A stretch of 64,000 nucleotides of DNA from Streptomyces monomycini (GCF_022271435.1 NZ_JAFIQY010000021.1:62001-126000), one strand, 5' to 3'. Shown: positions 51,492 through 61,558, counted from the stretch's first letter. Numbers and translations: made by a program. Notes: generated by a model not told the origin, from the sequence alone.

Positions 51492-52748
51492 TCAGCGCCG
51501 GCGACCCAGGCGGTCCGAAATGCGGTCGACCACCCACCCGGCCTTCAGTGCCGTCGCGCCGAGCGCGAGCGAGGGCATGTATGGCGGTCGCGGCCGCCAG
51601 ATCGCACGCAGGTCGTCGTGGACCTCGTCACCGGCGAGCCGGTCGGCCAGCAGCGTGCCGACGTAGGGCGACTGGGACAGCCCGTGACCGTTGCAGCTGA
51701 CGGCGTAGAAGACGTTCTTCGTGGCCTCTCCAGCGACCGGGAGGAAGGACGTCATGGCCACCCACCCGCCCCACGCCCGATGCGGCGCGACGTAGCCGAG
51801 CGACGGGAACCGCTCGTGGAAGCCCTGGACGAGATCCGCCACCACCGCGCGATCCGGCTCGTGGGCACCCAGCGCCGGCGGCGCCGCCTGGAGCCGACGG
51901 GTACCGAACATGATCGTGTCGCGAGCGGTGCGCCGGTAGTTCTCGAGAATCGTGTGCGGGGTGATGATGCCGGTACGGCTTGTCCAGCCGATCGCCGCCA
52001 GACGGTCGGGATCGACCGGCTCGGTCTCCACCAAGCTGGTCCAGACGGGCGTGATACCGCTCGGGGCGATCTCCAGGTCGCGGGAGTGGGCGTTGGTCGC
52101 GAGCACGACCCGCTCGGCGTGGACGCGCCCGCCCGGCACGCTGAGCACGACGCTTGTACTGTCCGGCTCGACGGCTTGGACGGCCGTCCGCTCGAACACC
52201 TTCGCGCTCGACGCCAGTAGTGCGGCCCTGAGTCCGAAGGCGAGCTTCCCGGGGTTCAGCAGGCCACCGCCCCGCTCGAAGATGCCGCCCAGGAACGTTT
52301 CCGGCAGCCCGAAGTCACGGCCGTCGACGAATTCCACGTCCGCCCCCGCGTCGCGGAGGATCTGCATGTTCTTCCTCAAGTGCCGGAGTTGTCCGGTGGA
52401 GACGGTGGCGATGACGTTGCCCGTGGGGTCGTACTCGCAGTCAAGGGCGAGGCGGCCGATCAGACCTTCGGTGAACTTCGCCGCACTCCCGCCGTACCGA
52501 ACGAGGTCGCGCAGCCGGCTTCGGTACAGCAGGCGCAACAGTTGCGGGTCTCCGGCCAAGGCATTCGACAAGTAGCCCGCGTTGCGTGAACTCGCACCCC
52601 AGCCGCAATACCCGGCTTCGAGCAGAATCACATCGACTCCGCGCTCCGCGAGCCGGAGCGCCGCCGCCATCCCGACAAGACCACCGCCGACGACTGCGAC
52701 ATCGCACCGGACCTCGTGCGGAGTCGTGATCACGCTGTGGCTGGACAC
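51492..52748 (-). CDS. DAO-type FAD-dependent oxidoreductase
   Basis: The protein has about 418 residues. GTG at 52748 is the best available start; GTG 52733 is an alternative. The dinucleotide-binding motif DVAVVGGGLVGMAAAL is followed by VDVILLEAGYCGWGASSRN, the substrate and FAD region of D-amino-acid-oxidase/sarcosine-oxidase-like proteins. The C-terminal FYAVSCNGHGLSQSPYVG closes the FAD site. The family oxidises amines or amino acids to imines, which fits the RidA gene nearby. Its upstream end abuts a decayed ATPase fragment. Confidence 0.82.
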   Translation of the reverse strand: MSSHSVITTPHEVRCDVAVVGGGLVGMAAALRLAERGVDVILLEAGYCGWGASSRNAGYLSNALAGDPQLLRLLYRSRLRDLVRYGGSAAKFTEGLIGRLALDCEYDPTGNVIATVSTGQLRHLRKNMQILRDAGADVEFVDGRDFGLPETFLGGIFERGGGLLNPGKLAFGLRAALLASSAKVFERTAVQAVEPDSTSVVLSVPGGRVHAERVVLATNAHSRDLEIAPSGITPVWTSLVETEPVDPDRLAAIGWTSRTGIITPHTILENYRRTARDTIMFGTRRLQAAPPALGAHEPDRAVVADLVQGFHERFPSLGYVAPHRAWGGWVAMTSFLPVAGEATKNVFYAVSCNGHGLSQSPYVGTLLADRLAGDEVHDDLRAIWRPRPPYMPSLALGATALKAGWVVDRISDRLGRRR

Positions 52749-52849
52749 CGATCGGGGCGCCTTGGACGGAGGTGCCGTGCGCTGGTCAGCGGCCGGGCTT
52801 CGCCGTCGTCCGACGGCGTATGGGGCAGCGGACGGTGGGAGTAGTGCGC

Positions 52850-53045
52850 AGGTTCGGGATCGGTCCGGCACGCAGGAGCGAGGACTCACCAGTGCCAGAC
52901 GGGCCGACCAACACCGGCACGGGTCTCTCGCGCACCATGACCAGCAGCTGCTGGATGAGGTGGTCTCGGCCGAAGAAGCGGTCCTGGTCACCTGTCCCGT
53001 AGCGCGCCGGCCCCGGATACGGCGCCTGGTCGGCGGTGTTTCGGA
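52850..53045 (-). pseudogene. Fragment of a STAND-type ATPase (nSTAND/WD40 protein)
   Basis: A short piece reads APYPGPARYGTGDQDRFFGR, DHLIQQLLVMVRERP, then VGPSGTGESSLLRAG. This is the start of the NACHT/nSTAND region found before WD40 repeats in actinobacterial proteins. The Walker A Lys is changed to Glu and no start or remainder is present. Confidence 0.55.
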
Positions 53046-53167
53046 CCATCACGGTGACGGAATCAAAGCCGCGCGTCATCTTCCCGCCGTGCGACCGTGA
53101 TGCTTCGCTACCTGATAGCGGCTGGGCGAAGCCGTGCAGGAGTGACGACGCTCCGAAGGAGGGCCGC

Positions 53168-54718
53168 GTGCCGGGATTCGACTTCGTCATCGTGGGCGCG
53201 GGGACGGCCGGCTGTGTGCTGGCGGCGAGGCTGTCGCAGGACGTGAACACGCAGGTCCTGTTGATCGAGGCGGGTGGCTCGAAGATGCTGCCCGCGCAGG
53301 CCTCGCCTCCCGCATGGCCGACTCTGCTCCAGACCCCCGCGAACTGGGGAGACTTCACCGTCGAGCAGTCAGCCACCGGCACATCTGTACGACTGCCGCG
53401 TGGGCGCGGGCTCGGCGGGTCCTCGGCGATCAACGGCATGGTCTTCGCCCGCGGCCACCGCTTGGGCTACGACCGGTGGCCCGGCCAGGGCGCCAAGGGC
53501 TGGGGCTTCGACGATCTGCTGCCGTACTTCCGGCGCAGTGAGACCGCGGTGGGCCGCGATCCGGCACTGCGCGGGATCGACGGCCCCCTGACCGTGGGGC
53601 CCGCCAACCCGCCGCATCCGGTCATCGAAGCGTGCCTGGAAGCGGCCGCGGAGATGGGGTACACCAGGGCCGCCGACATCAGCGGCGGCCTGGAGGAGGG
53701 CTTCGGACTGACGGACCTCAACATCGTCGACGGCAGGCGGCAGAGCGCCGCCGACGCCTATCTCGCGCCGGCCCTAAAGCGGCCCAACCTGAGCGTCGTG
53801 ACCAACGCCCTGGTGCGGCGGCTGCGCATCAGCCGCGGGCGCTGTGCCGGCGTGGAGTACCGTACCGGCACCGACGAGGTGAGCGTCGACTGCGCGGGGG
53901 AAGTCGTCCTGACTGCCGGTGCCATCGGCTCCGCGCAGCTGCTGCTCCTGTCGGGCATCGGCCCCCAGCCCCATCTGGCCGACGTGGGTGTCCCGACCGT
54001 CCTCGACCTGCCGGGCGTCGGCGCCAATCTCCACGACCATCCGATCGTCAACGTCATGTCGAGCGCGGCCCGCCCGCTGCCGCCACGGCGCAACAACCAC
54101 GGCGAAGCCATCGGTCTCCTACGCAGCGACCCCGCTGTCGAAGAGCCGGACCTCCAGGTCGTCTTCGTCGACCTCCCCTCCCATCCGGCCTCGGCCACGG
54201 ACCCCGAGGACGGCTACACCATCGCTGTCTCCGCGATCCGCCCGTACAGCCGCGGCACGCTGCGCCTGGCAAGCGACGATCCCGGTGCGGCGCCGGTGCT
54301 CGATCCGGGTTTCTACACCGACGGGCGTGACCTGGCGGCGGTCGTCGCCGGTGTGCGGCTCGTCCGCGAGATCGGCCACGCCCCGGCGCTCGCGCCGTGG
54401 CGCGGCCGGGAGGTGGCCCCCGGGCCGGACGCACACGACGACGAGGCGTTGCGCGCATTCGTGCGCCGGACCCTCACCTCGTACTGCCATCCGGTGGGCA
54501 CCTGCCGAATGGGGGCCGACCCCCTCTCTGTCACCGGGCCCGACCTGCGGGTCCACGGCATCGACGGGCTGAGGGTCGCCGACGCCTCGGTGTTCCCGTC
54601 CATTCCGTCGGCGAACACGGTCGCCACGGTGTACGCCGTGGCCGAACGAGCCGCAGACCTGATGCGCGGCACCGACTCCAGCAGGGCATCGCCATCAGCG
54701 TGCCGTCCACCCGGCTGA
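53168..54718 (+). CDS. GMC-family FAD oxidoreductase
   Basis: The 516-residue protein starts at a GTG with GAAGGAGGG just upstream. The FAD motif is FVIVGAGTAGCVLAARLSQ. GMC signature 1 is RGRGLGGSSAINGMVFARGH and signature 2 GAIGSAQLLLLSGIGP. The catalytic His pair is in SYCHPVGTCRMG (first His) and the PSIPSANTVAT C-terminal block. Such enzymes oxidise alcohols (choline-dehydrogenase-like). It is not clearly co-transcribed with neighbours, and transposon relics begin just downstream. Confidence 0.88.
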   Translation: MPGFDFVIVGAGTAGCVLAARLSQDVNTQVLLIEAGGSKMLPAQASPPAWPTLLQTPANWGDFTVEQSATGTSVRLPRGRGLGGSSAINGMVFARGHRLGYDRWPGQGAKGWGFDDLLPYFRRSETAVGRDPALRGIDGPLTVGPANPPHPVIEACLEAAAEMGYTRAADISGGLEEGFGLTDLNIVDGRRQSAADAYLAPALKRPNLSVVTNALVRRLRISRGRCAGVEYRTGTDEVSVDCAGEVVLTAGAIGSAQLLLLSGIGPQPHLADVGVPTVLDLPGVGANLHDHPIVNVMSSAARPLPPRRNNHGEAIGLLRSDPAVEEPDLQVVFVDLPSHPASATDPEDGYTIAVSAIRPYSRGTLRLASDDPGAAPVLDPGFYTDGRDLAAVVAGVRLVREIGHAPALAPWRGREVAPGPDAHDDEALRAFVRRTLTSYCHPVGTCRMGADPLSVTGPDLRVHGIDGLRVADASVFPSIPSANTVATVYAVAERAADLMRGTDSSRASPSACRPPG

Positions 54719-54794
54719 CGGAGCGGTTCGCTGTCCCCCACCCGCACTGTCGCCGCACCGCCTGCCCGCCGCCGGTACCTGCCAGGCGGAGGTC

Positions 54795-55250
54795 GGGTCT
54801 TCAAGTGAGGCTGCGGAGCCAGATGATCGCGCAGCCGAGGTGGAGTGCTGCCCGGTAGCTCTCGGTGTCTTGCGATACCGCGCCACGCTGTGAGTTTGTT
54901 GATCAGGCGCTCGACCGTGTTGCGGTCCCGGTAGAGGCCGACGTCGTAGGCGAGGGGCCGCCCGCCGCGGCGGCCCTTGTTGTTCCGGTTGGTCGCCTGG
55001 CCGGCCTTCTCCGGGATCACTGCCTTGATGCCACGCCTGCGCAGGTGGGCCCTGTGGCCCCGGGAGGAGTACGCCTTGTCGCCGGTGACCGCGTCGGGCC
55101 GGGTGCACGGCCGGCGTCTGCCGTCGTTGCGACGATGCGTCCGCGGACCCTGCCCTGGTGGCGTGCTGCTCGTGACGTCGGCAGTCGTCTGGGCCGCCGC
55201 GAGGGCGGGGCCCGTTGTGAGTATTCGGAGGATGTATGGCCAGCGGGACC
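54795..55250 (-). mobile_element. IS5-family transposase remnant
   Basis: The C-terminal half of a DDE transposase is readable: DKAYSSRGHRAHLRRRGIK, VIPEKAGQATNRNNKGRRGG, and the Glu block YRDRNTVERLINKLTAWRGI. The N-terminus is scrambled and runs into a Tn3-type fragment in the same frame. Confidence 0.7.
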
Positions 55251-55993
55251 GTCCAGCGACAGGTTCACCTGCCCCAGCGCGAACGCGGAGATCCCGCTCC
55301 ATCGCCGTGCCCGTCGACTTCACCGGCGGCGTACGCAGCCGCTCCAGCTCGGAGACGCGCTTGCCCCCTGGCGCCTCCAGCAGCCCGGCCAGCGCCGGCG
55401 CGAGCGCGGGATCGGCCCGGTGCGCGGCACGGGCCACCGCCTCGTACAGGCGCCGCTCGGCCACCGTACGGGCCCCCGACACCTGCCGGGCCAGCACCGA
55501 CACCCCCGGCACCAGGACCCGGCCCTTCCGCAGCCACGCCACCGCGCGGTTGAACAGCGCCACCGGCCCCTCGGGGTGCGTCCACGCCCGCCCGTACAGG
55601 AACCCGCAGAACTCCCGCCCCCACTGCCGGTTGGTGAAGTCGCGGTACGTGAACTGCGCCTGGGTCCTCCTGCGCGTGCTCGTACGGCGTCCTGCGCCGC
55701 TCGGGATACCGCTTCACACACGACGCGTCGGCGATGCCGAGCTGCCCGGCCAGGTACTCCACGACCTCACACGGGACCGCCAGCGGATCGTCGCCCAGGG
55801 GCCAGCCGATGTAGCGGACGGTGCAGATCTGCACCGCCATGCCCAGCCGGTGCGTGTCCGTACGCCGCAGCGCGATCAGGTCACGGTCGTCGTCATCGAG
55901 GAAGAAGAACCGCTCCAGCTCCGGGCGCGTGGGCACCTGGGTGAATGTTCCGCACGCCTCGGCCTGCTCATCGGTCAGAAACTCCACCGGAAC
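55251..55993 (-). mobile_element. Tn3-family transposase N-terminal fragment, frameshifted
   Basis: It begins VPVEFLTDEQAEACGTFTQV with RPELERFFFLDDDDRDLIAL and EYLAGQLGIADASCVKRYPE, the DUF4158-type N-terminus of Tn3 transposases. A frameshift near 55660 moves the continuation (REFCGFLYGRAW, VSGARTVAERRLYEAVARA) to another frame. The catalytic domain is missing and IS5 sequence follows. Confidence 0.7.
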
Positions 55994-56173
55994 GAGGCGG
56001 AATGCAGCCAGTGCCAACAGCCGCCCGGCGAGCTTTCCACGAACACCAGCGGCAGCCACATCCCGTGTGCCGGCCGACCATGATCAATCTCAACGCCACT
56101 TTCTGTACCGCGGCTATTCACACTCGGCCATGATGGCCGCGTACGGGCATTTGGGGTGTGAATCGCGGTTCGG

Positions 56174-56220
56174 CCCGCCCCGGCGGGCTACCGACACCGC
56201 TGGTAGACCGCCGGGGCGGG
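56174..56220. terminator. Strong terminator after the tripartite secreted protein gene
   Basis: The arms 56174-56192 and 56202-56220 (CCCGCCCCGGCGG...CTACC) pair at 18 of 19 positions around a 9-nt loop, 6 bp past the stop codon of the minus-strand gene. Confidence 0.8.
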
Positions 56221-56226
56221 GCAGGG

Positions 56227-59200
56227 TCAGGAAAGGGTTTTCAGGAACAGGGACGGCCCGGCGTCGGTGCGGCTGGTATTGACGCCCTGGCCGGAGAAGT
56301 CGCGCAGTTCATTGTGGGCCCAGTCCTGGATGGGCAGATGTTGGAAGCGGGATGGGTCGCTGCCGTCGGAGCCGAGCTGGAAGACGGTCTGTGCTGCGGT
56401 GCCGACGGCCCCGTAGGGAGCGTAGTTTTCGAACGGGCCGCCCGGGCGGGTCTGTTTGGTCAAGGTGTTGCGGAAGAAGACGTTCTGTGGTCCTGAGGAG
56501 CCCGACCACTTGACGGCCTTGGGGCCGGCGGCCCACCAGATGGGGAACCACTGAGAGTCGTCCTTGACCTCGCCGCCTTCTCCGCCGCAGTTGGCCTTGC
56601 AATTGCTGGAGCGGTGCTCGTAGGGCACCCGCACGGTGTTGTTCTCGAAGAGATTGTGGCGTTCCCAGCCTCCGTGCAGGTTGAGGTCGGAGTCGAAGTC
56701 GTTGCCGATGGCGACGTTGTTGGAGGCCGACCACTGGAAGGTGAAGTGGCGAATGTTGCGGGTGGTGTTGTGGGCGTAGAGCGAGTCCCACACCCGGCTG
56801 CCGCGCAGGTATCCGTTGCCGCCCTTGCCCTTGTTCCAGGCGCCGTCGATCGTGTTGTGCTCGATCTGGAGGTTCTTGGCGACCTCGGTGACGATCGGGT
56901 GGGAGCCGGTCATGTCGGCGCGGATGCCGCGTACCCAGGAGTTGGCGGCCCATTTGAACACGATGCCGTGCATGGCGTATTCGGGGGCGAGGTTGCCGTA
57001 ATTGTGCTTGGCGTCCTCCGGGGAAAGGTCGTAGGTGCCGCCGCGCAGCTTGGGGAGGCCCTTCATGTCCTGGGTGAAGGAGAAGTTCTCGAAGCCGACG
57101 CCGACCACCATCTGCAGCGGGGTGACCTTGCTGGCGTAGGGCTTGGCGTCGGTTCCGCCCAGCGGCGCTGAGCCGTCGGAGGCGGAGTCCACCGGGACAT
57201 CGAATTCCAGGGGCTGGTCGAGGGTGACGGTGCCGTTGTGCTCGTCGACGGCGGCGATGGTGAAGACCTGTTGGCGCATGTGCAGGTCCTCGATGCCCTT
57301 GCTCCCCACGGGGACCGTCTGCTCGTCGTAGAACTTCTGGGTGTTGGCGGCGCCGACCCAGATGTATCCGCCGACCGGGAACCGCTCCATCCGTGTCCTG
57401 GGCTGGAGCTTGATGACCCGGTCGCCTCGGCGGGCGGCGAAGCCCTGGCCGCCGGGCGCCTCGGCGACCTTCACGCCCGAGGCCCAGTGCTGGTTGACCG
57501 AGCCCTGGAAGAGGTCCTCGCGATTCTTCGGGGGAAAGGCGCAACGTTCCTTGTAGCGGTCGGCGACCTCCAGTGTCTGGACGCGGAACAGCCCGCGGCC
57601 GGGCCAGATCCAGCCGCCCTGGCCTGCCTGGGGTGGTGTCTTTTCGTCGGGCTTCACTTTGCACTGGAAGACGGTCGTCTGCTGGTCCCAGCGGCCGCCG
57701 TCCGGGGTGAGGGCGTCGTAGCGGGTCGTCTCATCGGGACGGAACACCAGGCGGCTGCCGTCGTCGGGGTTCGATCCCTGCCCGCGGATGACGAGGTAGG
57801 AGGCGTTGACGGACAGTTGCTCGCTGATGTTCAGCACGCCCTTGGGCAGCTCGATGAGCGAGAGCTTGTCATAGTTCGCGTACGGCGAGCAGCGGGTGCG
57901 CAGCTCTTCGATCGCGTTCTGCAGGCCCAGGGTATCGTCGGCCCCGTCATCGGGCCGGACGCCGAAGTCGGCAGCGAGCCGGGCCGGTCCGACCCGGCAG
58001 GCCGGGTCGGGGTTGATCGCGGACTCGCCGGGCAGTGGCTGCCCGCCCCGGTAGCCCGCCCGACTCCAGTCCGGCAGCCCGGGCTGTGGAGCACGACGGT
58101 TCTGGCTGCTGAGCGTCCAATCGACCTTGTCCTGGTCCACCTGCACCGTGTCGGGGTTCTTGCCGGCCGCACCGCGGCAGGTGAACACCTGTGGCGCGTT
58201 GCCGAGCCGGGCGGCGGCCGCGGTCAGGCAGGCTCCGAGCGCCTGCTGTCCGTAGAGGTTGGGGTGGATCGCCTCCTGCTGGTGCCCCTGGGAACCCCAG
58301 AGGACATCCTTGGTCTGCTCCGTCACGTAGGGAACCCAGCGGATCCACTCGGCCTTGTCTGCCGGGAGCGGGTTCTTCAGGGAGTGCTCCGCGGTGGCCT
58401 GCTGGGACGATGTGGCACACAGCTCGTGCCCGGCGAAGGCGTACTGCAAGTCCAGGAAGGTCGAACCGCTGCGCGCGGCGACCCCGCGCAGCATGCTGCT
58501 GATCTTGGGGACGACATAGCCGTGCGCCCAGTCGGTGTCCTCGTCCAAGAACGGGCAGCCGCCGTTGCGGTAGCGGCCGTAGGAGGTGAGTACGCCGCCC
58601 ACGGGGGCGTCGTTCTGCGGGTAGCGGTACTGGCTGCTGCGCGGCAGAGGGTTGGGGTAGGACTGCAGGACGAGCTGGTAGCTGGAGTCCTCCTGGCCCG
58701 CCTGCCGCATCGCGGTCCGGATGCCCTCCACGGCACCCTCGACATCCTTCTCCGCCTGCCGTAGCCGTTCCTCGAACGCTTCCTGCTCGCTCTTCTTGCA
58801 CGAGGCGCCCAGGGCGGACGGGGCGAAGTATGCCTTGGCGCATGCCGCGATGACGTCCGAGAACTTCAGGTCGTTGCCGCCGATGGACACCACGATCATC
58901 TTGATGTGGTGATTCCTGGCGATGTCCTTGAGGTCCTCGACCTGGGGGCGCTGCCCCTTGAAGGCGGCCTTGGCCAGATGCTCGGTCCGTGCTCCGGAAC
59001 AGGCGATGTTGAAGCGCCGTTCCTCAGGGATGCCCGTGACCTCGGCCCCCTTGATCTCGGCTGACAGGGAACGGTCGCAGGCATCACCGTTCTTCTTCAC
59101 GTCATACGCGGTGCCCGGCTCGTAGACCTGGCCCAGATCGGTGCGGCAGCCGCTCTCGCCGCTCTCACACCGGGCGGCTCGGTCCGTGCCCCACGCCGAG

Positions 59201-60396
59201 CCTCCCGGCCCGGTGCCGGCATTTCCGGCCCAGCGCCCAGCCTCGCCGGAGATGAAGCTGTCGCCCATCGAGACGATGGCGTCCTGCTTCTTGCCGTTGT
59301 CCTCGCAGGCCGCCGCGGGGGCGCTGCGGCGCTCCAGGCCCTGGGGCGCGTTGTAGCGGGTCCAGTGGCCCCAGATGGCCGCGTTGCAGTCGACCGGATC
59401 CCACGGAGCGAAGCGCACCGGGTAGTGGTCGGAGTCAGCACTGGTGCTGAGGGCGACGGCGAGATCCGGGATCTCCTGGTCGGCGACCATGAAGTCCAGC
59501 GGGGAGCCGCTCTGCTGGGTGGGAACGGCTCGCCCGTCCGGGTATCGGGCATTGTAGATCGGCCGGTTGATGCCGGCTTGATGGAACGTGTCCGACAGAG
59601 AGTTGAAATCGCCCAGCACACGCCAGGGTGCGCCGCCAGCGTTGTTCCCGATGGTCTGCACCAGGGAGACGGCGTGCGGGTTCGGGGTGGTGTTCTGGCG
59701 TATCGACGCGGCGTGCACGTTGAAGAACCAGGTGCTGCCGAACTGCAGGCCCAGCGCGGGGCGTTCCCGCATCCACCTGTTGGGCGTCATCGGGTCCGCC
59801 CCTTCCACGGTGGTCGCGTCTTCGGCCGGTGACCGTGTCCATATCGCCATGGACTTCCCGGAGTTACCCGCCTCGTTGAGCGGGGCGTCTGCCGTCCGCT
59901 GCTTTTCGTAGACCTTCAGGTAGTACAGATAGCCCGGCTCACTCTGGCCGCGCCAGTGCCCCCAGCGGTACATGCACAGGCGGTATCGCTGAGGGGGCAG
60001 TCCGGTGGCAGTGGTTCGCTGGTCACCGAAATTGTCCAGAATGAAGTTCTCGCTCTGCTGGGTGCAGACGGACAGGCCGGCGGGCAGCGTGGTGACTTCC
60101 TGAAGTGCCACCAGGTCGGCGTGTCTCAGCAGCCCGTTCCTGATGGGTTCCCACCCGTTTCCGCCCTGGGCGTTGAACGTGATGACCTTCTCCGGAACGG
60201 CCGCTGCCTGCTGCGGCACGGCCGCCCCCGGAGGTGAGGCCGGCCTCTGCGCGCTCGCCGGGACGGCCAGGAAGGACGCCTCGCACAGGCCGATGAGCAG
60301 CACGAGGGTCAGCAGCCCGGATATTCGGGTGCGCAGGAACGCCCCGAGTCCCGCCGGGTGGCGCCGTGGCGGCGCCAAGGATCTTTTGCGTCTCAT
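56227..60396 (-). CDS. Secreted CdtB/DNase I-like + SGNH hydrolase + pectate-lyase-like beta-helix fusion
   Basis: The 1389-residue protein has a likely start at the ATG at 60394-60396; a 27-codon upstream extension precedes a better signal peptide start. The signal peptide has helix GLLTLVLLIGLCEASF and a site near VPASA-Q. Domain 1 (about 68-335): endonuclease/exonuclease/phosphatase fold with ITFNAQGG, ALQEV, NVHAAS, LGDFNS and SDHYPVRF, the order and spacing of CdtB-like nucleases. Domain 2 (about 375-740): SGNH hydrolase with SMGDSFISGE, ACSGART, SIGGNDLKFS and AIHPNLYGQ. Domain 3 (about 790-1389): parallel beta-helix opening with ADFGVRPDDGADDT, as in pectate-lyase-3 proteins, with many N-x repeat turns. 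Catalytic residues of domains 1 and 2 are intact. The target is unknown. Confidence 0.82.
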   Translation of the reverse strand: MRRKRSLAPPRRHPAGLGAFLRTRISGLLTLVLLIGLCEASFLAVPASAQRPASPPGAAVPQQAAAVPEKVITFNAQGGNGWEPIRNGLLRHADLVALQEVTTLPAGLSVCTQQSENFILDNFGDQRTTATGLPPQRYRLCMYRWGHWRGQSEPGYLYYLKVYEKQRTADAPLNEAGNSGKSMAIWTRSPAEDATTVEGADPMTPNRWMRERPALGLQFGSTWFFNVHAASIRQNTTPNPHAVSLVQTIGNNAGGAPWRVLGDFNSLSDTFHQAGINRPIYNARYPDGRAVPTQQSGSPLDFMVADQEIPDLAVALSTSADSDHYPVRFAPWDPVDCNAAIWGHWTRYNAPQGLERRSAPAAACEDNGKKQDAIVSMGDSFISGEAGRWAGNAGTGPGGSAWGTDRAARCESGESGCRTDLGQVYEPGTAYDVKKNGDACDRSLSAEIKGAEVTGIPEERRFNIACSGARTEHLAKAAFKGQRPQVEDLKDIARNHHIKMIVVSIGGNDLKFSDVIAACAKAYFAPSALGASCKKSEQEAFEERLRQAEKDVEGAVEGIRTAMRQAGQEDSSYQLVLQSYPNPLPRSSQYRYPQNDAPVGGVLTSYGRYRNGGCPFLDEDTDWAHGYVVPKISSMLRGVAARSGSTFLDLQYAFAGHELCATSSQQATAEHSLKNPLPADKAEWIRWVPYVTEQTKDVLWGSQGHQQEAIHPNLYGQQALGACLTAAAARLGNAPQVFTCRGAAGKNPDTVQVDQDKVDWTLSSQNRRAPQPGLPDWSRAGYRGGQPLPGESAINPDPACRVGPARLAADFGVRPDDGADDTLGLQNAIEELRTRCSPYANYDKLSLIELPKGVLNISEQLSVNASYLVIRGQGSNPDDGSRLVFRPDETTRYDALTPDGGRWDQQTTVFQCKVKPDEKTPPQAGQGGWIWPGRGLFRVQTLEVADRYKERCAFPPKNREDLFQGSVNQHWASGVKVAEAPGGQGFAARRGDRVIKLQPRTRMERFPVGGYIWVGAANTQKFYDEQTVPVGSKGIEDLHMRQQVFTIAAVDEHNGTVTLDQPLEFDVPVDSASDGSAPLGGTDAKPYASKVTPLQMVVGVGFENFSFTQDMKGLPKLRGGTYDLSPEDAKHNYGNLAPEYAMHGIVFKWAANSWVRGIRADMTGSHPIVTEVAKNLQIEHNTIDGAWNKGKGGNGYLRGSRVWDSLYAHNTTRNIRHFTFQWSASNNVAIGNDFDSDLNLHGGWERHNLFENNTVRVPYEHRSSNCKANCGGEGGEVKDDSQWFPIWWAAGPKAVKWSGSSGPQNVFFRNTLTKQTRPGGPFENYAPYGAVGTAAQTVFQLGSDGSDPSRFQHLPIQDWAHNELRDFSGQGVNTSRTDAGPSLFLKTLS

Positions 60397-60529
60397 GGTT
60401 GTCTTTCGTCGTAATGAGAGACCGCCCCGCGCCATGTGGGCAGCCGGCGGGCAGGGCGGAACGCTCACGGAGCGCACATTGTGACACGCACTCAGAAACT
60501 CGCTCAGACCGAGCCAAACGGGCTCAACC

Positions 60530-60830
60530 GGCGGCGCGCGGCCACCGCCCAGGCCCGCGGCAGATGCGGGGCCGGATGCCGAGGTGGTCCCACAGCTCCG
60601 ATGCCATCAGGTCCGGAACGCGCAGGTGGGCGTCGAAGTGGAGGTCTGCGAGGCGGTGGCCCAGGGGGGACGAGCTGGATTCCGACGGGCCGTGCTGGTC
60701 GGTATGGGCCAGGCGGCGCCCGTAGTGGGAGAAGAGGGCTTCGTAGGCGCGGTCCCAGGCGCCTTGGGTGTTGACCAGGAGCCCGTCGCAGTCGAAGACG
60801 ACGGCGGCGTGTGCGCCTGCCGGCGCCGGG
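60530..60830 (-). pseudogene. HAD-phosphatase N-terminal fragment
   Basis: VVFDCDGLLVNTQGAWDRAY and EALFSHYGRRLAH form the first about 30 residues of a HAD-IA hydrolase. The rest of the fold (motifs II-IV) is missing and no start codon is evident. Confidence 0.5.
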
Positions 60831-60844
60831 AGACGCTGAGCCGG

Positions 60845-61365
60845 TGGCGGCGTACACGGAGTACGAGTGGCAGCAGATCATGACCGTGCCGCGCCGCACC
60901 ATCCGCGTGACGCGCGATCGGATACGTCATGGCGTGACGCTCGTGGAGCGCTCCCGCGCAGGGCAGCTCGTGAAGCACAACCCCGAGGCCAGGCGGGGGT
61001 GCGTGCTGGAGTACTTCGCCGCCACGGGGAAGGTCCCGCCCGGCCCCTGCGACTGCCGCCCAGATCAGCGGGTGCGGGAGGCTGGGGGTGCGATCGGGGT
61101 GATGCGGAGGCTGACCCTCGCATCGACGGAAACGGCCGCGTTCGCTCTGCCTTTGAGTATCTTGACGGCGGAGAACAACGGCACCGTGGCCAGTTGGCCA
61201 GCCATGCGCTACCGGCCCGACAGTGGGGCCGACGGGGTGGGGGTTGCGCTGATGGAGGAGGTCAAGCCCCGGCGTGGCCCGGAGCTGGAGCACAGAGTAG
61301 CCGCGTTGGAGGACCTCTCGGCGTCGCTGCGCTCGGTGGTGGAAGGCGGCCGATCGGGTGAGCGG
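60845..61365 (+). pseudogene. Unidentified degenerate coding remnants
   Basis: Several short coding-like stretches in shifting frames are visible. RRGCVLEYFAATGKVPPGPC faintly recalls the zinc region of RecQ helicases. LEHRVAALEDLSASLRSVVE looks like a coiled coil. No intact gene can be built. Confidence 0.25.
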
Positions 61366-61558
61366 CTGTTTCATTCGCTGCTGCGCCGCCGCGCGAATTC
61401 CCGTCGTCACAGCCGAGGTGCTGGAGTTGGCCAGCCGCGATATCGAGGCCGATCCGCTCGCCCCACAGCCCCTGCGCGACCGCGCCGCCGCGCTGGCCAG
61501 CCGGACCACCACCCTCATCCGCCGTCACACCAGCGCAGCGAAAGGAGACAAGGAATGA
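61358..61558 (+). CDS. Small protein, probable C-terminal fragment from a mobile element
   Basis: The 66-residue frame starts at a GTG. It contains TAEVLELASRDIEADPLAPQ and a basic tail. The stop overlaps the next start (ATGA). It is possibly the end of a recombinase-type gene whose upstream part is frame-shifted. Function unknown. Confidence 0.35.
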   Translation: MSGCFIRCCAAARIPVVTAEVLELASRDIEADPLAPQPLRDRAAALASRTTTLIRRHTSAAKGDKE

